Positions 51,901-64,000 of a stretch of DNA of 64,000 bases are shown one piece after another. Within the stretch, counting starts at the first letter, position 1. The number at the start of each line of letters is the position of its first letter. The DNA comes from Baylisascaris procyonis. Its lineage: Eukaryota; Nematoda; Chromadorea; Rhabditida; Ascarididae. The position numbers and the translations under genes are program-made. The notes beneath the pieces were generated by a model, which was not told the DNA's origin, made no database searches, and saw only the letters and a list, made by a program, of their open reading frames with translations. The stretch is taken from positions 1 to 64,000 of the forward strand of contig JAZARR010000211.1 in assembly GCA_037389465.1 (NCBI GenBank), given 5' to 3'.

Positions 51901-54900
51901 TTTGTGGGTGTCGTGCTATTCAAGTTGAAATGCATAATATGGGCTTCTGAGGCACTTTCGTATCCAAAATTGAGCTGGATGCAGTTTTTCTTAAAAAGCT
52001 AAGTGCGGTCGCTTCCAGGTTTTGCAGCAGCGCCCAATCGGTGGCGAAACGAGCATTTATCGTTTTGGCGGATATGTCGGCGGAGTTGGCAAGAGGAACT
52101 GCTTCAGAGGTGAGCGTTTCCTCATGAGAATTAACTTCAGTAGCAGTAAATTTGGCTGCGAAAAGGGTTTTTAATGTTGCTCCATTGGGTATATAAAGTT
52201 GTTGCAAGCAATGCAGCGAATCGCTACGGCGACGATGTATCATGATCTGATTGTTGAAGAGTCACCACACTATAAGATAATATCGTCTCTCCGAACACAA
52301 AGTAAACGTTACTGCAAGTGCTGCTCGCAGTGACAGCTGAAATGAAGTTTCAATAACAAAGTACTGTTCTTCGCTTTAATTTTTTTCCGTGGACTAAATT
52401 CAGAGCGAAAACTGTTTTCCTTGTTCAGTTGTTTTCTACCCTAGGGTATCAATTTTTGGTATTTTATCTAACTTCATACTACTTTTCAAAGAGAAATCTA
52501 CGAAACCATGAGGGGATCGTCAGCCGTGATCTAATTTCCTTTTAGTTTCCTTCTTTATTTCTTTCTTTTCCTTTTCTGTTTCCACATTTTCCGAGTGGCT
52601 AGGGAGAACTCACTGTAAAATCGGTCCATGTCACTCACCTCTTCATCTGTCACTACGACGTGCGGTTTTCCCGTCGCTAATGGCCATTGTTTTGGGGTAT
52701 GATTTGAAATGTTGTAAAGCTATTTCGATTATTTATCCTCTTATCAAAATCTCATTCGTGATACACTTTCCATTCGAAAACTGGGCTGTGTGGGTATTCG
52801 GAAAGGCATGTATCAGCTAGCACAATTGATAATGCATAATTAGAGGAATGAAACTGTTCGTGTTTAGAAACGAAATCGGCGTTCTGTGGTAATCAAGTGA
52901 AAGAGCCTGGAGAAGAATGCGATTGCGGATATACTAGCGCCGATTGTCAGACAATGGACGATATGTGCTGCATTCCGCGTCAGGCAGGTAACGGTTGTCG
53001 GCGTGTACCGAACGCCTCGTGCAGTCCTTCGGAGGGTCCGTGCTGCGATGCAAAGTTGTGCGCTTTCCACCCTGCTTCCGCCAACAAGTAAGTTTTTTGA
53101 CTGATCTTTTATTTACCGAAATTATTCGAGTTTATAACATAAGAAGGAGCAACAGACTCAGGAGTAGATATTGATCTAACGCGCGTTTCTTAGGGCGTTC
53201 ACCTGTCGTTGAATATGGCCGAACTACGCAAAAGAAGGACGCTTCAGTAACCGAAGATGCCGAGAGTATGGCATTTAGGCTTCGTCGGCTTTAAAGTTTT
53301 AAGGGTCTGTTGTGATTCACATCGTTACTAAAATGAGATAGCGAGATGAATATTTCAACAAGCCTGCAACTTTTCTTGACGTATCGATGCAAGTTTTATT
53401 GGCGGCGAGGATTTCTGAAAACTTATTATTTTGCAGCTGGACGCTTTTTTGTCTGTCTTCTGTTTATTCCTCTTATCAGCTAAATGATGCACCCCCTAGG
53501 TGGACGTCGAATTTCCAATTCCACATCACCGATAATTCAGGATTTGCCGGGCTGTTTCGGAGTGTCTCGAGCAACAGTACTGCAATGGGTCGAGCGCTGA
53601 ATGTCCCGAGTCGCTTCCCAAGGAAGATGGTCGACCTTGTCAAGACTCAACGAAAGTTTGCTACGCCGGAAACTGTAACGGCTCGGTTTGTGCTCAGGTT
53701 TGTCATGAAACTATAAATACCCTTTTGTATCGTATAGCTGTCACCCAGCTGTGTCATATTCAGCCAGAAATGCTTGAGACATGAAGCACTAGCAATTCTA
53801 TGCGACACTAATTGTTGACACAGCAAACACGTGATAAATATTTCTATTCTTAGCGCTTGTTTGTACTGTTCGGCAGTTCGCGCCTGCTGAAACGGATTTC
53901 GAACAGGATGTCAAACCGGAGTCTATGGTGCCATGTTTTGTAATGGCGGGCATTCATTTTCAGGTTGGCTTGAAAGATTGCTTTTTGACGGAAGGGAGCC
54001 CCGAACACCTATGCCATCTCGCCTGTGAGGATGCAAATGGGAGTAAGCTTTGAGTTCATTTTAAGCATCTATCGTCTATTACGTTTTGCATATGCTTAGT
54101 TTGCTTCAATCATTTTCTTTTTTCTGTAACGTGTCGGCCCTCTGATGTACGAATCTAGAGGAGTGGTTGCGTTTATAGGGATAACGTTTCCTCAGACTGT
54201 ATATCGAGTAGGGAATAACTAGAGAAAATTGTGGAACGCAGATCTTGCATACGATTCGAGGACGAATGGATGTAAAAAATATGTGTGTGGATAGATGCAT
54301 TTGTTTGTTATCGACGATAAAACTCAGTGAGCAATCGCTTTGTTTAGAATCACGTGTTATCTTTCGTCGTCATCACCAGACAGTTTTATCATAGGGCGAA
54401 TATCTCATTGCTTGCTTTCATTGTTGTGGTGACTCACCCATCCATGGGATTGACCACTTTTTGATTCATTTCTAAGCGATTCCATTCGGGAACTTTCTTC
54501 TGACGACTGTTTAGAATGAAATGGAACATTTAAAAAAAAAAAAAAAAACTGAGATTTTCGCATTGAACTCCACTAAAAACTATCTGGGATTAGAATACGC
54601 TGCTTAGGTGTATGCTGGGAATGTCGTTTCGAAAGTGACCACTTCGAAATTTATTTCCCAATGTTACGTCCGATAAGTTTTTGCATGTTAGAGTCTGGAG
54701 ATCGGCGCAATTTTTTCGGCCGGGAAGTTATAGTGATCTGCCGTGCTGACCTGTTTACAAACTCCGGCGTCTTAGCCCTCGCAACTTAAAAGCCGGGTGT
54801 AGGCAAATGAGTATCCAGAAATAGGCGTGAATTTATTGGTCGATCACGAGGAGAGATGTGTGTGGGAGGTGTTTTCATTTGCTGTTTCTTATCGATTGAC

Positions 54901-57900
54901 TCATAGTTATTGCAGCTATGATTAATACGGTGGAGAGAGGGATTACATGCGAGGGAAGAGTGAAAAGAATTCGCATAGGGGATAGCCGCGATATTCCGAA
55001 GAAGAAGAGAGGAGTCCGGTCTTTCTTAGGACAGATTAACGAGAAAACTGCAGTTATTTTTAAAAATTTTCGTCGCTTTTATGAGATTACCTGTTTTTTG
55101 CTCTTCCGAGCTTGAATCGTCGAGGTTTGTGCTGATATAAGGGGAGTTTGGTTGGAGAGGGAAACGAACAGTAATTTTACTTTTGGTTACCTTATGAATG
55201 CGCTGATAAATTCAATTCAGCTTGTCGGTCGAGCCTTGTTCTGCCGCAGTTCGCAGCTGGCCGCTTCAGGCAAGTTGGACGAGAGAACAGGCCCGGGCTT
55301 ATACTTCTTCCTGGATCTCCATGTAATAACTACAAGGGTACGTTCGCTCGTTTAACGCGATCGTCTTTTCCGTAAAAGAGCCCTCTACTTGCTTAGGCTA
55401 CAATCATTCATGTTTATGTGTGTGATTATCACAAGCACATGTCACTGGAATAAGTCTCTTATTTTGTTTATTTCTAATTCCATATGTGGAATGCTCCGGC
55501 AGCGTAAATGCACTGCTCCTCCTCTCCCTCCGTTTCCTTCCGGGTTTTCGAAGATTTCTTGAGGACCCATTTCAATCCCCAGTTTCATGCGCTTTTTTGG
55601 CCAGATTCTATGGTCCAAAAAATCATATTTTTAGAAACACGTTACGACAGAATTAGCGAAAAGCTATGTGTCAGCCGAAATTTGCGAACGGATTTCTTTA
55701 CTTTTCTTTGAAAATTTGGTTCTTTCTAAACTTTTCAATTTTTCTCTACATTTGAGATATTCTCGCACTGCGGATATGATCGTGAGAATCTCTAGATTTT
55801 TGCGCTCTCATACCCTCTCATCACTTAACCAGGTAGAGTTGGGGGGGGGGGCACTATATGAGATTCATGCCGATTTTTAACTTGTTTCACAGCGCATCGC
55901 GACTTCGCAGTATTTTCTCATCGATTTATCCACATGTTCGCTCACTTTCGCGCTAAAAACTTACTTCCACGTCTGTCTTTTTATCGCTTTTGAACGGGTT
56001 TTGTTATTACATGTTCACTAAAAGTTTGGAGTTTTGCTCAAAAGAGAATTGATTTCTGGCAATTCGCTAAGTGCTTTTTTCGTTCAGTGCTGCAACTGAA
56101 GGGACGCGGATAACAATTGCTTGTAGAACCTTGGTGAACTTTGATTTTTTGAGTGCCAAAATGCTGAGGCTGTTATATTATGTGTCTGAGTTGTTGCACT
56201 GTTTTCTTCAAAAGTCCTTGGACTTTTGATTTGGGCTAAAGGTGGTTTGGTTTCATGAATTAGAAAATGGCATCTCTCGCATTTCATGTAACGGGCACGT
56301 GAGGTTCACTAAGTGATATTCACTATATGTGACATGCAGAGTCGTACAATGCTGATTTCGCGACCCTACAAGCGATAAGGCGTCGATGGTGACGTAATAA
56401 GCAAAACTGTGGCCAAATCTCATTCTTTGACGTTTATATTATTCCCTAACCTTTATTAAGCAGCTGTCCCGAAAGCTTGGATTTGTGTATCGGTGGACTC
56501 TAGAAATACGAACCTTAATAAAATCATCTTCATTCCCGGAGCTTTCCTGCTGTACGCGGAAGAGCATTTATGCAGTCTGTTTAACATGTAAAATATGTTT
56601 GTATTGCACTTAGCCTTTTTGATCTATAACGTGAACTTGTTGGCTTAGGTATCGTCTGCTTTTGTTCTTTTGTATCGAATACCTAATCATCGAATCTCTT
56701 TTAGGATACTGTGACATATTTCGAAAATGTCGGAGTGTGGATGCAGATGGTCCGTTGGCTCGGCTCAAGAATGTCATTTTCAATCCAAAGACTCTTCACG
56801 AAGTGAAATACTGGATCCAGGCAGCAACTTTTTTTTAATTTGCATATCGGCTTTTGTATGCTCAGATGGCTTTGTGGGGAAGTTTGATATTCTCAGTGGA
56901 ATTATGCAATTTCTTTACCGACAGATCCTCTTGAAATTTTGCATTTCGTACAGAGGCATCCCCGCTATTCCTAGCTGGAGGGGGAGAACGCAGTATTTCA
57001 AAGAACTAAGGAAATTATGAAAATTTTGAGAGAAAATATTAATGAAATCAAGCGCCGGGCCACAACGAAACTAAATTTGTACTACAGTGAGTTGGAGAAT
57101 GGATAGAACGTTTGTACACATGCTATATGGTCGCTTCTAAGGAAAGTAAACCTAACTGTTGTCAGATGCGCTCAACTGGCACACATCTTATTGGAGCGGT
57201 TTATATATAGCTCGCACAGCCTGCGCAAAAAGGCCTGTGCGAGTGATGCGCAGATGTTCCGGCCAGCAATATCCACGCAATTACATAATTTCACGTTAAG
57301 AAGGGCGCAGTTTGCTCGAAAATATTACAACTAAAATCCGCATAAGTTACGATTTTCAAAAGATAGACGGCGCAGATCTCACCCGGGTGCTACGATTAGT
57401 AATTATTACGCACAGTTTCCATGAAACCAATAAGCTCTGCTTGGATTGAGCTTTTTTATCACGAATTCAGCGGCTGGTCAGGCGTTCCACGGAAATGACG
57501 CTGCGCCCTTACAGATGATAACGTATCAGCGGGTTCGCGAGATGCATGCTGCAGCTAGTCTGCTGCTGGCGTCTTACTCGCTGCGCGGGGTTGACTGCAG
57601 GAGTCCCATGGCTCAGCAGATCGCGAGGACACGGTAGCATAGGGTCCGTTGGCAGGGATTTGCGTCGCCATCATGCCCATTTTAATTTTTATCACTTCGA
57701 AGCAAGATCTTTAGAAGATAAACAACCATTAATATATGATTGAAGCTGTGTCAAGTTAGCATATTTACTTCCTTCAAATATTTGGTGAAACCTGAACTAT
57801 TCTTTATGTTTAGAGTACTATTTTGTCAGGTGTAATCGAAATTGAAAGGATGTTTTGTGTCCAGATTGTTTTACTATAAGGTATACGTCGGTTTAAAACT

Positions 57901-59436
57901 GTGATAACAAATGCGATGCGCGCACCGTTTTTTGTTACAAGTCAAAAAACAAGTACCACAAAAATTGTAGGTCTTAGAAATGACCACACGGATTGCGCTT
58001 CGTATTGGGAGAGATGAAGGGATGCTCATCTAGTTGTAAGCGTCCATCCTGCTCTCCACCACGTTAAATTTCCGTCCGAAGGTTTTTCAATGGTCTCTTT
58101 TCTGTGAATTTCTTCCACGCAATGTTATTATAGAAATTTTGGTTGGCCTATCCATTCTATCATTCTTTTTCAAAACGCGCAAAAGTCCTTTTTTCTTCCA
58201 CATTCGTTTTTTCTCTTCATGCATTTCGCTTCAGAATAGAGATCGCTTCCTCCCTAGAAACACCCTGCATACGTAAATCTCTGCTTACGCTTGTGCGTTA
58301 TGGTCACTTTTGAGGAGTCTTATAAGGCTTCTCGTTGAATGTTTCGTTGATCTGTTTTTTTTTTTCAGTTTTGGCCCTCAACATTATGCATGGTAAGACT
58401 TTTGGGATTGAAAGTTTTGTTTATTTATTGAACAGATTGTTCAGGTGAATTGGTGGGTGGTCGTGATCGGAGGCCTGGGATTGCTACTCTTCATGGCTGT
58501 TTTCATCAAATGTTGTGCGGTGCATACGCCCAGCACGAATCCGAACAAAGCGCCCGCATTGAATATTTATGACACTTTGCGTCGTCCCAAAACACTCATT
58601 CAGAGGCCGAGAGTGGCACGTTCGGCTGCAGAAGTAAGCTTGCCGCTTATGATGAATTGATTCAATTTTGCTATCCGACTTTTTTCTGCTACTTTATCCG
58701 CTCCATTCATTTATCTTTTAGCAATTTTTTCTACAAATCAGATTCACGTTAAACGCTGAGAGAAGAAACTTTTGTAAATAAATCAGACAGCGTTTTTAAA
58801 ACGCTGACAAATGAATATCACCTTGTCGGGAGGAGGATTTCATTTCCATTTATCTAATAACCTTCTAAATGGCAACGTTATTCCGTGATGAGTTGCAGAA
58901 TGATTATTTCTGGGTGATGAGCTGATGATAATTCTAGGGCGAATTTTTTTTTAAAGATTTTTTTCCATTGTTGCAATGTTAAAGTTAAGTTTGATGAAAC
59001 CAGTACACATTTCTTCATTTCCCTTCGCTAAATTTTCCATTCTTCGTTTGTCGGTGATGAGCATTGTCAAAAAAAGTGGAGGTTATTTAGGCTTCATTCC
59101 AATTCACCCTTAATTCACGCTTGTAATTTCGCCTCTGAAGATTAGACGAGTGACGAGAAAGCATTCTAGAACGGCTCAACTAACGCGGGTGCTGCATCAC
59201 GACGGCATAACGCTCATCACTCGGCCAGTGATCGTCCGTCCTCCATACAGGCATCGTTCCATCCGATTGCGTCCGCACCACCTATGCCACCCACGAGTGT
59301 GATTGTGGTGGAGCCACCGCCTCCATACACGGCATCCACCGATCCTGGAGCGGCACTTGGTGGACCGAAACGAGGTCATCGCAAGAATAAGCGAAGGAGT
59401 GACATCGAAATGCGAGTTAAAAACCGGCGCAACTAA
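42889..59436 (+). CDS. sup-17: ADAM10/SUP-17 (Kuzbanian) membrane metalloprotease
   Basis: Exons 42889-42955 (tentative), 43472-43598, 44360-44490, 44955-45110, 45618-45792, 46656-46736, 47289-47369, 47589-47706, 48172-48376, 49988-50160, 51407-51547, 51811-51841, 52868-53087, 53541-53697, 53964-54042, 55221-55337, 56705-56820, 58445-58633, 59170-59436: 2631 nt, 876 aa, all phases consistent. In order: signal peptide; prodomain ([12 protein letters not shown], then FHSVIYS); furin site RYKR at 226-229; catalytic domain with [11 protein letters not shown] (429-439, the third His coming from the next exon) and Met-turn NFIMFA; disintegrin region ([12 protein letters not shown]); cysteine-rich region ([20 protein letters not shown]); membrane helix about 728-748; long tail with PPPPY at 837-841. 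Family role: the cell-surface sheddase making the S2 cut in Notch receptors, LIN-12/GLP-1 in C. elegans. Length is between human ADAM10 (748) and SUP-17. Least certain are exon 1, the 31 nt exon and the start of exon 9 (alternative 48157). Confidence 0.92.
48607..48630 (+). repeat. G17 homopolymer plus G5
   Basis: Seventeen consecutive G, AA, then five G, in the intron between exons 9 and 10 of the ADAM10-like gene, on the sense strand. Confidence 0.9.
51811..51841 (+). CDS. sup-17: Probable 31 nt micro-exon of the ADAM10-like gene
   Basis: The exons either side (ending 51547 in phase 0, starting 52868 in phase 1) cannot be joined directly without losing the frame. This stretch has acceptor ATAGAAACAG, 10 codons plus one base, and donor GTCAAG, giving phase 0 in and phase 1 out. 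It supplies a Cys (LKCAF) where ADAM10 has the Cys of the segment NNCF before the disintegrin domain. No other candidate in the 1.3 kb intron was seen to meet both phases. Confidence 0.6.
54531..54548. repeat. A18 homopolymer
   Basis: A run of about 18 A in an intron of the ADAM10-like gene, with no retroposed sequence recognisable next to it. Confidence 0.8.
55841..55851 (+). repeat. G11 homopolymer
   Basis: Eleven consecutive G in the intron between exons 16 and 17 of the ADAM10-like gene, on the sense strand. Confidence 0.9.
56815..56826 (+). other. Probable GC-AG intron donor in the ADAM10-like gene
   Basis: Exon 17 ends ATCCAG at 56820 and the intron begins GCAGCA. The next exon starts at 58445 after TTGTTCAG. 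This join gives [10 protein letters not shown], which has the same spacing as ADAM10's WIVAHWWAVL at the membrane boundary. A GT donor at 56802 (GAA|GTGAAA) also keeps the frame but deletes six aligned residues, so the GC donor is preferred. Confidence 0.65.
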
Positions 59437-62324
59437 AAGCAATTATTTCCTTGAAGTCCTGTTTTTTTTTTTGCATCGTTTTCATTTTGCTCCTTCTTTA
59501 CTTTTAAGTTTTTTGCGTCGATTTTACCGTCAGGCGCTCGTCTGGGAAGCCACCATTTGCCGAACTCCTTGTAGGTGCGAGAGCTGTTGTGACGGCCGAA
59601 CATCACGGCACTTTTGAGTAATAAGTTTTCAGCAGTGGGCTTTGGGACTAAATGAAATCATGAGTCATTTCTTCTTGTAAGTAAGGAAATGAGTGGAGTT
59701 TAAATTTGAAACGAAATTTATTATTGAGTTTATTGCAAAAACGAGCGAATGATCCGAAGTAACCGATCTTTGTTCCATTTTGTGCCAACTAGGTGATTAC
59801 AATTCGTTGATTCGTTTCTTGGAACATCATGGAAATCATGGAAACAATTTCTGTTTGTCTGTGCTGAATTCATTCGCCAAATCTATACGTAAATTTTGAT
59901 CACATCTGTAATGAGATTACTGGCAAGCATGGCCCATCTCTGATTTTGCGCCATTGGTAGCATTTTGATGCGCTGAACCGCGCGTCTCATGTTTATGTCT
60001 GTGCCCTTAATTCGTTTTTTTTTACAGGGGCATAGTAATAATGAATTATGCATACGTTGGGTGTAAACTGCTTTTTTTGATAAGAACACGAAATACAGCC
60101 TTGCATTTTATTAGCAAAATGAAAACGTTTAGTCACTTCCAAAGATCGGCTGAGGCCGTTGTTTCCTTATTGGTGATGACGTCCGCAGTTGGCCTCATTT
60201 ATAGGTGAATGTAATGTAAAATATCGTGAGAAATGTCTCTTCTGGCCCTTCATCCTTCTGTTTATCCCGGCAGTTCGCTGTTTATAATTTTCGGCTAGCG
60301 CGTGATTGCGCTTATCTCTTTGTTTCTTTTTTTGCTCGTTTCAATTTTGTTATCGTTTCTATCGTATTATCATTATTACTAAAACCGATCGATCCGCTTT
60401 AAAGTCTTCGCATTCCTTTCAAGAAATCTCGGGAGGCGCACAGCGTTGTCCTGTTCTGAAGGGTGTTCGGAAGTCATCATCCATCAGGCTTCTTATGGTG
60501 TTTCTTTCAAGCGCATAATGCCTTGGTGTGCTAAGTGTTGTTTGGGTGTCTTTTTCTGTGAATAGCGCGGTTAATGTGATCCCGGGTTCCTCTTACGAAT
60601 GGGGCGAAGGAATCCCTAAGCGTTTTATGTTCGCTAAAGACCTTGGCATGGGAGTTCCTTTGCCTTTCATACGTAAGCAGCGTAAACGCAGGCTGTTATG
60701 TTTATCGTTTATGATGAGATTTTGCAGTACTTTTCTCACCGGCGACCGTCTGTTTTTCCTTCTGCTTTAGTTTTGTATTCGCCTTTTTAAACCTCTTCAA
60801 ATAGCATCTGTATAATATAATCCGTCTACGATGCGCTTCAAATGCTCGGCGGCGTTTAAGCATTGCTCGTAAGTTGAGTGACGTTGTTTATCTTTCTGGT
60901 AATGCCATTGCTGCTTTGACATAATATGGGAATTTTGTTGTGATTAGACCAAAAATACCCCTTCTGTGTATCCAAATGTATGACTCGTCTGTATTCCATA
61001 GTTCCACAAAGCAGTGGTATTCGTTCGAAAATATCTTTGGAAAATTGCTTTTATTTCATCAGCAAAAACTCCAAACGCCTAAAAGCTTAACTGTTCGCTT
61101 TTTTAGTGAAAGGATGCTTTCAAGAGGCTTTCATTCAACTAGTTGTTGTTCGTAAATTTTAAAGAAAGTGTTTATCCAGATGAAGAAAGTATCCGCAGTT
61201 ATTTTGTTTATCGCTTTTGGACTACCACCTTTTAAAGGGCGCTTTATCTGCTTCATTCGTGAGAGTATTGGGCGAGTCAAGTGTTGTAAATAAAATGTTG
61301 CTAAATGGGCATTTTAGGTTTTGAATGAAGCATTTGAAGTGTTATTGGTGTAATTTTTGCGAGGTGTCTCGCCTGCCTTTTGGTGCGTTTACTGCCTCTC
61401 AGTGCTTCTCGAATGCTGCCACAATCATCCATTGACGTGTTTCTAATTTTTTCGGAAGGTAGAATGGTCACACAAATGGATGAAAGTAATGCATTCATAG
61501 TCGATTGTTGAGTGTTTATTCAAATTTTTCTTTGCTCCCACACCGCCAACCGCTGTTTGCCTCTTATTTGAATGATGCGTCTGTCATTGTGATTGTATCT
61601 TTGTTTTGTGTTTTCATCTTTGTTTTGCATTCTGCAAATTTCTTATCTGCACAGCATTGTTTTTTTAAGTGATCTGCATCGTGTAATTTATACTCTGCAT
61701 TTTGTAAGTAAATGCAGCCTCAATGCGTGGTGGGTGGTCGACGAAAGAGTGCATTAGGATCTTGTTAATGTTATTTTACACTTTTATCGCGCTTCACTTG
61801 TACTAAGATTGAGAACGAAGCGCCGGAAATTGTGTAAAGTAGGGGAGGTGAAGGGGAGGGGGGGTGTGCGGAGAAGGAAGGAGGAAAACGGGGCCATCAG
61901 TCATCTTGTGCTCTTTTGGAAATGTGCTCCAAAGCCACGTCAACAGTGTATTGATGGTTGTGTTGGTTATCCGTCTGGATGGGAAAGTGAAGTATTGCCA
62001 CTCGCATGGCTGTTGTTATGGAATACGGTCCGGGCTGCGCAATATTAGGTGCTAAGGGATTCCAGCACTATGTTCGCGCCCTAGTGCTTTACTTCAATGT
62101 TTTTTCTTTCTTTGAATGTTCTGTTCCATCGTGTCCATATAAGTCTTTCGTGCACTTCGTTTCTGCTGTCCCGGCTGTTGCTTGTGTTGGCAGAAGTCGG
62201 CATTCGGCAAACATTCCCGTTCGTGTTGTTTTCTTCGTTTCTCGCTCGCAATTGCCTTAGCATTTGGCTTTCATTGATTTTCCTTAATTAAACGATTAAG
62301 AAATCGTATGTGCTGCTTCGCATA
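59437..62324. other. Intergenic after the ADAM10-like gene
   Basis: No gene recognised. No AATAAA close to the ADAM10-like stop is visible; the first clear plus-strand one is near 61287. Open frames here (for example 60306-60518, 60528-60770, 61809-62048) have no recognisable domain. Confidence 0.45.
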
Positions 62325-62451
62325 ATGAATGCTGCAGTGCGGCTGTTGTCATCCTTCCATTTTATTGGTTGTCTGTTGATGTTGCATATGGCGTTTATTG
62401 TCGCCATCGTTTTAGTTGTTGTCACGACGATCACCACATCAGCGCGAATAG
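62325..62451 (+). CDS. Possible first exon of a secreted or membrane protein
   Basis: ATG at 62325 is followed by 42 codons with a long hydrophobic core (LLMLHMAFIVAIVLVVVTT) and then a good donor, G|GTACGT, at 62452. This would be a signal peptide or an N-terminal membrane anchor. No downstream exon could be found before the window ends at 64000, so the product is unknown. A hydrophobic frame alone can arise by chance in T-rich DNA. Confidence 0.25.
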
Positions 62452-62769
62452 GTACGTATACAGAGCGAGTTTCTCGTTGCTCTTTCTCAGGTTAAAATAA
62501 GAGTTAAATTATTTGAACGGTGCTGAGATTTGAAAGCTAACCAATCAATGTATCAAGCGAACGAAACTTAAATTCCGAATTAACACTAATTAGGGTCTAC
62601 TCGATTCCTTTGTAATTATAGTGGTGAAAATTGAAGTCACCAAAACTGATTGTGACAGTAAAATCAGCAGCGCATGCTGTTAACAACTCTGCTGCAACAG
62701 TCGCGTGATGTCATGTGATGCGTAATAAAGGTCATTTATGTGGGCTCATCAAAAACAACGATCAGGGTC

Positions 62770-63450
62770 GGCGACCTATGAGGCAGTGACCGTTACCAGT
62801 TGCCGTAGTGAATACAGCTAGTAAAAGTCCACGAGTTTTTATATAGTTGACGAACTTGCTCTATATATGCCACTGACCAGGTCTGCATGCGCTAAATTGA
62901 AATCGCTAATGATAAGAAGATGTTGGCATCTAAGTTACTATGAAGGAAATGATTTCTGAGTTCATCTGTCAAGCGGCGGTTACTGTATCCAGGAGTGTGC
63001 ATGCACGTAACGATAGAATGATGTGAGCGTTGTCGAAGCAAAGGCTTCAGATGGTTAAGAACAATAGATGACGACATAGTAGACAGGCATTCATTAGGTG
63101 CTCGAAAAGGATATCAGCCTTCGCAAAGAGCGCCGTTGGTGCGCCTCTCACAGCGAAGTGCCGTATAAAGGTCAGTTACTAAAGATTAGCTATAGAAGCC
63201 ATGTGACAACAACGTTCCAGGAATACACCAAATTGTTCCAAGACTTCTAGCATCAACCGTGTTTTCTTAAACTTCGAGAACTCGGTGAAGAAATGCGAGT
63301 CAGTTTGTCAGCAACAATAGAGGGAATCAATGTGACTATCACCTGAAATAGCAGTACCAGTAGCATCCAGCCTATGATTCACGTTTAGCCTGAAGGCCTC
63401 AAAACATTTTCGACGATATCGGAATTCCGCACAACGAAGTGGTTCCGTTG
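62770..63450 (-). pseudogene. Decayed LINE endonuclease-domain fragment
   Basis: On the minus strand, pieces in shifting frames read as the apurinic-type endonuclease of a non-LTR retrotransposon. First comes a region with GAPTALFAKADI, then SIVTCMHTPGYSNRRL (family V-C-x-YRPP position), then after a one-base frame change HLLIISDFNLAHADL, which matches the family's LIIxGDFN block with Ser replacing Gly. Stops and frame changes show that it is dead. It may be the same family as the reverse-transcriptase piece at 6940-7190, but the two do not overlap, so this cannot be tested here. Confidence 0.45.
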
Positions 63451-64000
63451 CTTCTCCGTATTCTTAATCACTTATTGTCATCGCAGCCTACTGCCCGAAC
63501 ACAATTGTCTAGCCGTGAAGTAACCGTACAAGAAATACAGGAAACAATACAGGAAAATACAGATATCTGACCACTGCATTGTAAACCCCACAGGTAGTAA
63601 GATGTCGGTGTGTGTGGGTGCATGCATTCACGAACGCCATATGCATATATTTGCTCATTATTTTCATCATCTAACTACTGATCTGCAGTGACATCGTTAT
63701 TTTCACGTACGCTTTAGTTTTATTGCGATGTTATAAAATTTATCCTCGAGCGTTACTTAATATCCTTTACTCTGCATACTGGGTTGTCGTCTACAAGCAG
63801 CCTTCTAGTCACATTTGATTTCTTTGATCTGAATCTTTCCTAGTTAGCTCACTTTAGTACAGCGATCCTTCAATATGAACTTCTCAATTAAAGAACAACT
63901 TGAGAGAAATGAATAAGCAGTGTTGCAGCAGTGGCAAAATTTTGATGAACGGGTGCTTCGTTATGACTGTTTCGAGTTGAAACGTATGAAGCATAGGTGT
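63451..64000. other. Right edge of the window, nothing recognised
   Basis: AT-rich sequence without an open frame, repeat or RNA gene that I can support. Confidence 0.5.

Noticed and set aside
53866..53963. Earlier acceptor extending exon 15 of the ADAM10-like gene upstream
   Set aside because: The frame is open, but the insertion breaks the exact spacing of Ser-x-Cys to Gly-Leu seen in ADAM10; starting at 53964 restores it.
55249..55337. Later acceptors for exon 16 of the ADAM10-like gene
   Set aside because: They would remove the conserved Thr-Cys segment; the acceptor ending at 55220 gives phase 1 and keeps it.

Overview
This window is one physical end of a nematode chromosome. It opens with about 2.2 kb of CCTAAG repeats, the complement of the nematode telomere repeat TTAGGC, with the C-rich strand running inward. 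Interrupted genes, AG-ended pyrimidine-rich acceptors (some looking like trans-splice acceptors), long introns and an AT-rich background all fit a nematode. The species cannot be told from the sequence. Remembered C. elegans locations of the closest relatives (the PDCD6-like gene, the HNF4-like nhr genes, sup-17) point to chromosome I.

Layout. 1-6209: telomeric CCTAAG blocks split by a 2.5 kb TATC tetranucleotide array, then a degenerate edge. 6370-8732: two 205 bp inverted repeats (2 mismatches) flanking about 2 kb that carries a decayed LINE reverse-transcriptase fragment. 9912-13783 (+): a penta-EF-hand calcium sensor of the PDCD6/ALG-2 type, 3 exons. 13784-20811: no identified gene. 20900-30498 (-): an HNF4-type nuclear receptor, 8 exons rebuilt with consistent phases, one intron of the GC-AG class. 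30499-35846: intergenic, with one unidentified long ORF. 35885-37492 (+): an OCIA-domain protein, 3 exons. 37711-42870: intergenic with a long TA microsatellite. 42889-59436 (+): an ADAM10/SUP-17 (Kuzbanian) metalloprotease, 19 exons, again with one probable GC-AG intron. 59437-64000: a possible first exon of a secreted or membrane protein at 62325 and a decayed LINE endonuclease fragment on the minus strand.

The four conserved genes are unrelated housekeeping or developmental functions (calcium-dependent membrane trafficking, lipid-type transcription factor, endosomal/mitochondrial membrane protein, Notch-activating sheddase). They are not an operon: orientations are +, -, +, + and spacing is several kb. 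Most short open frames are chance frames in introns or repeats.

No new biological system was found. The most unusual items are the telomere interrupted by a tetranucleotide array, the near-identical subtelomeric inverted repeat, two GC-AG introns forced by protein alignment and phase, and four long G tracts that all lie in introns with G on the sense strand.
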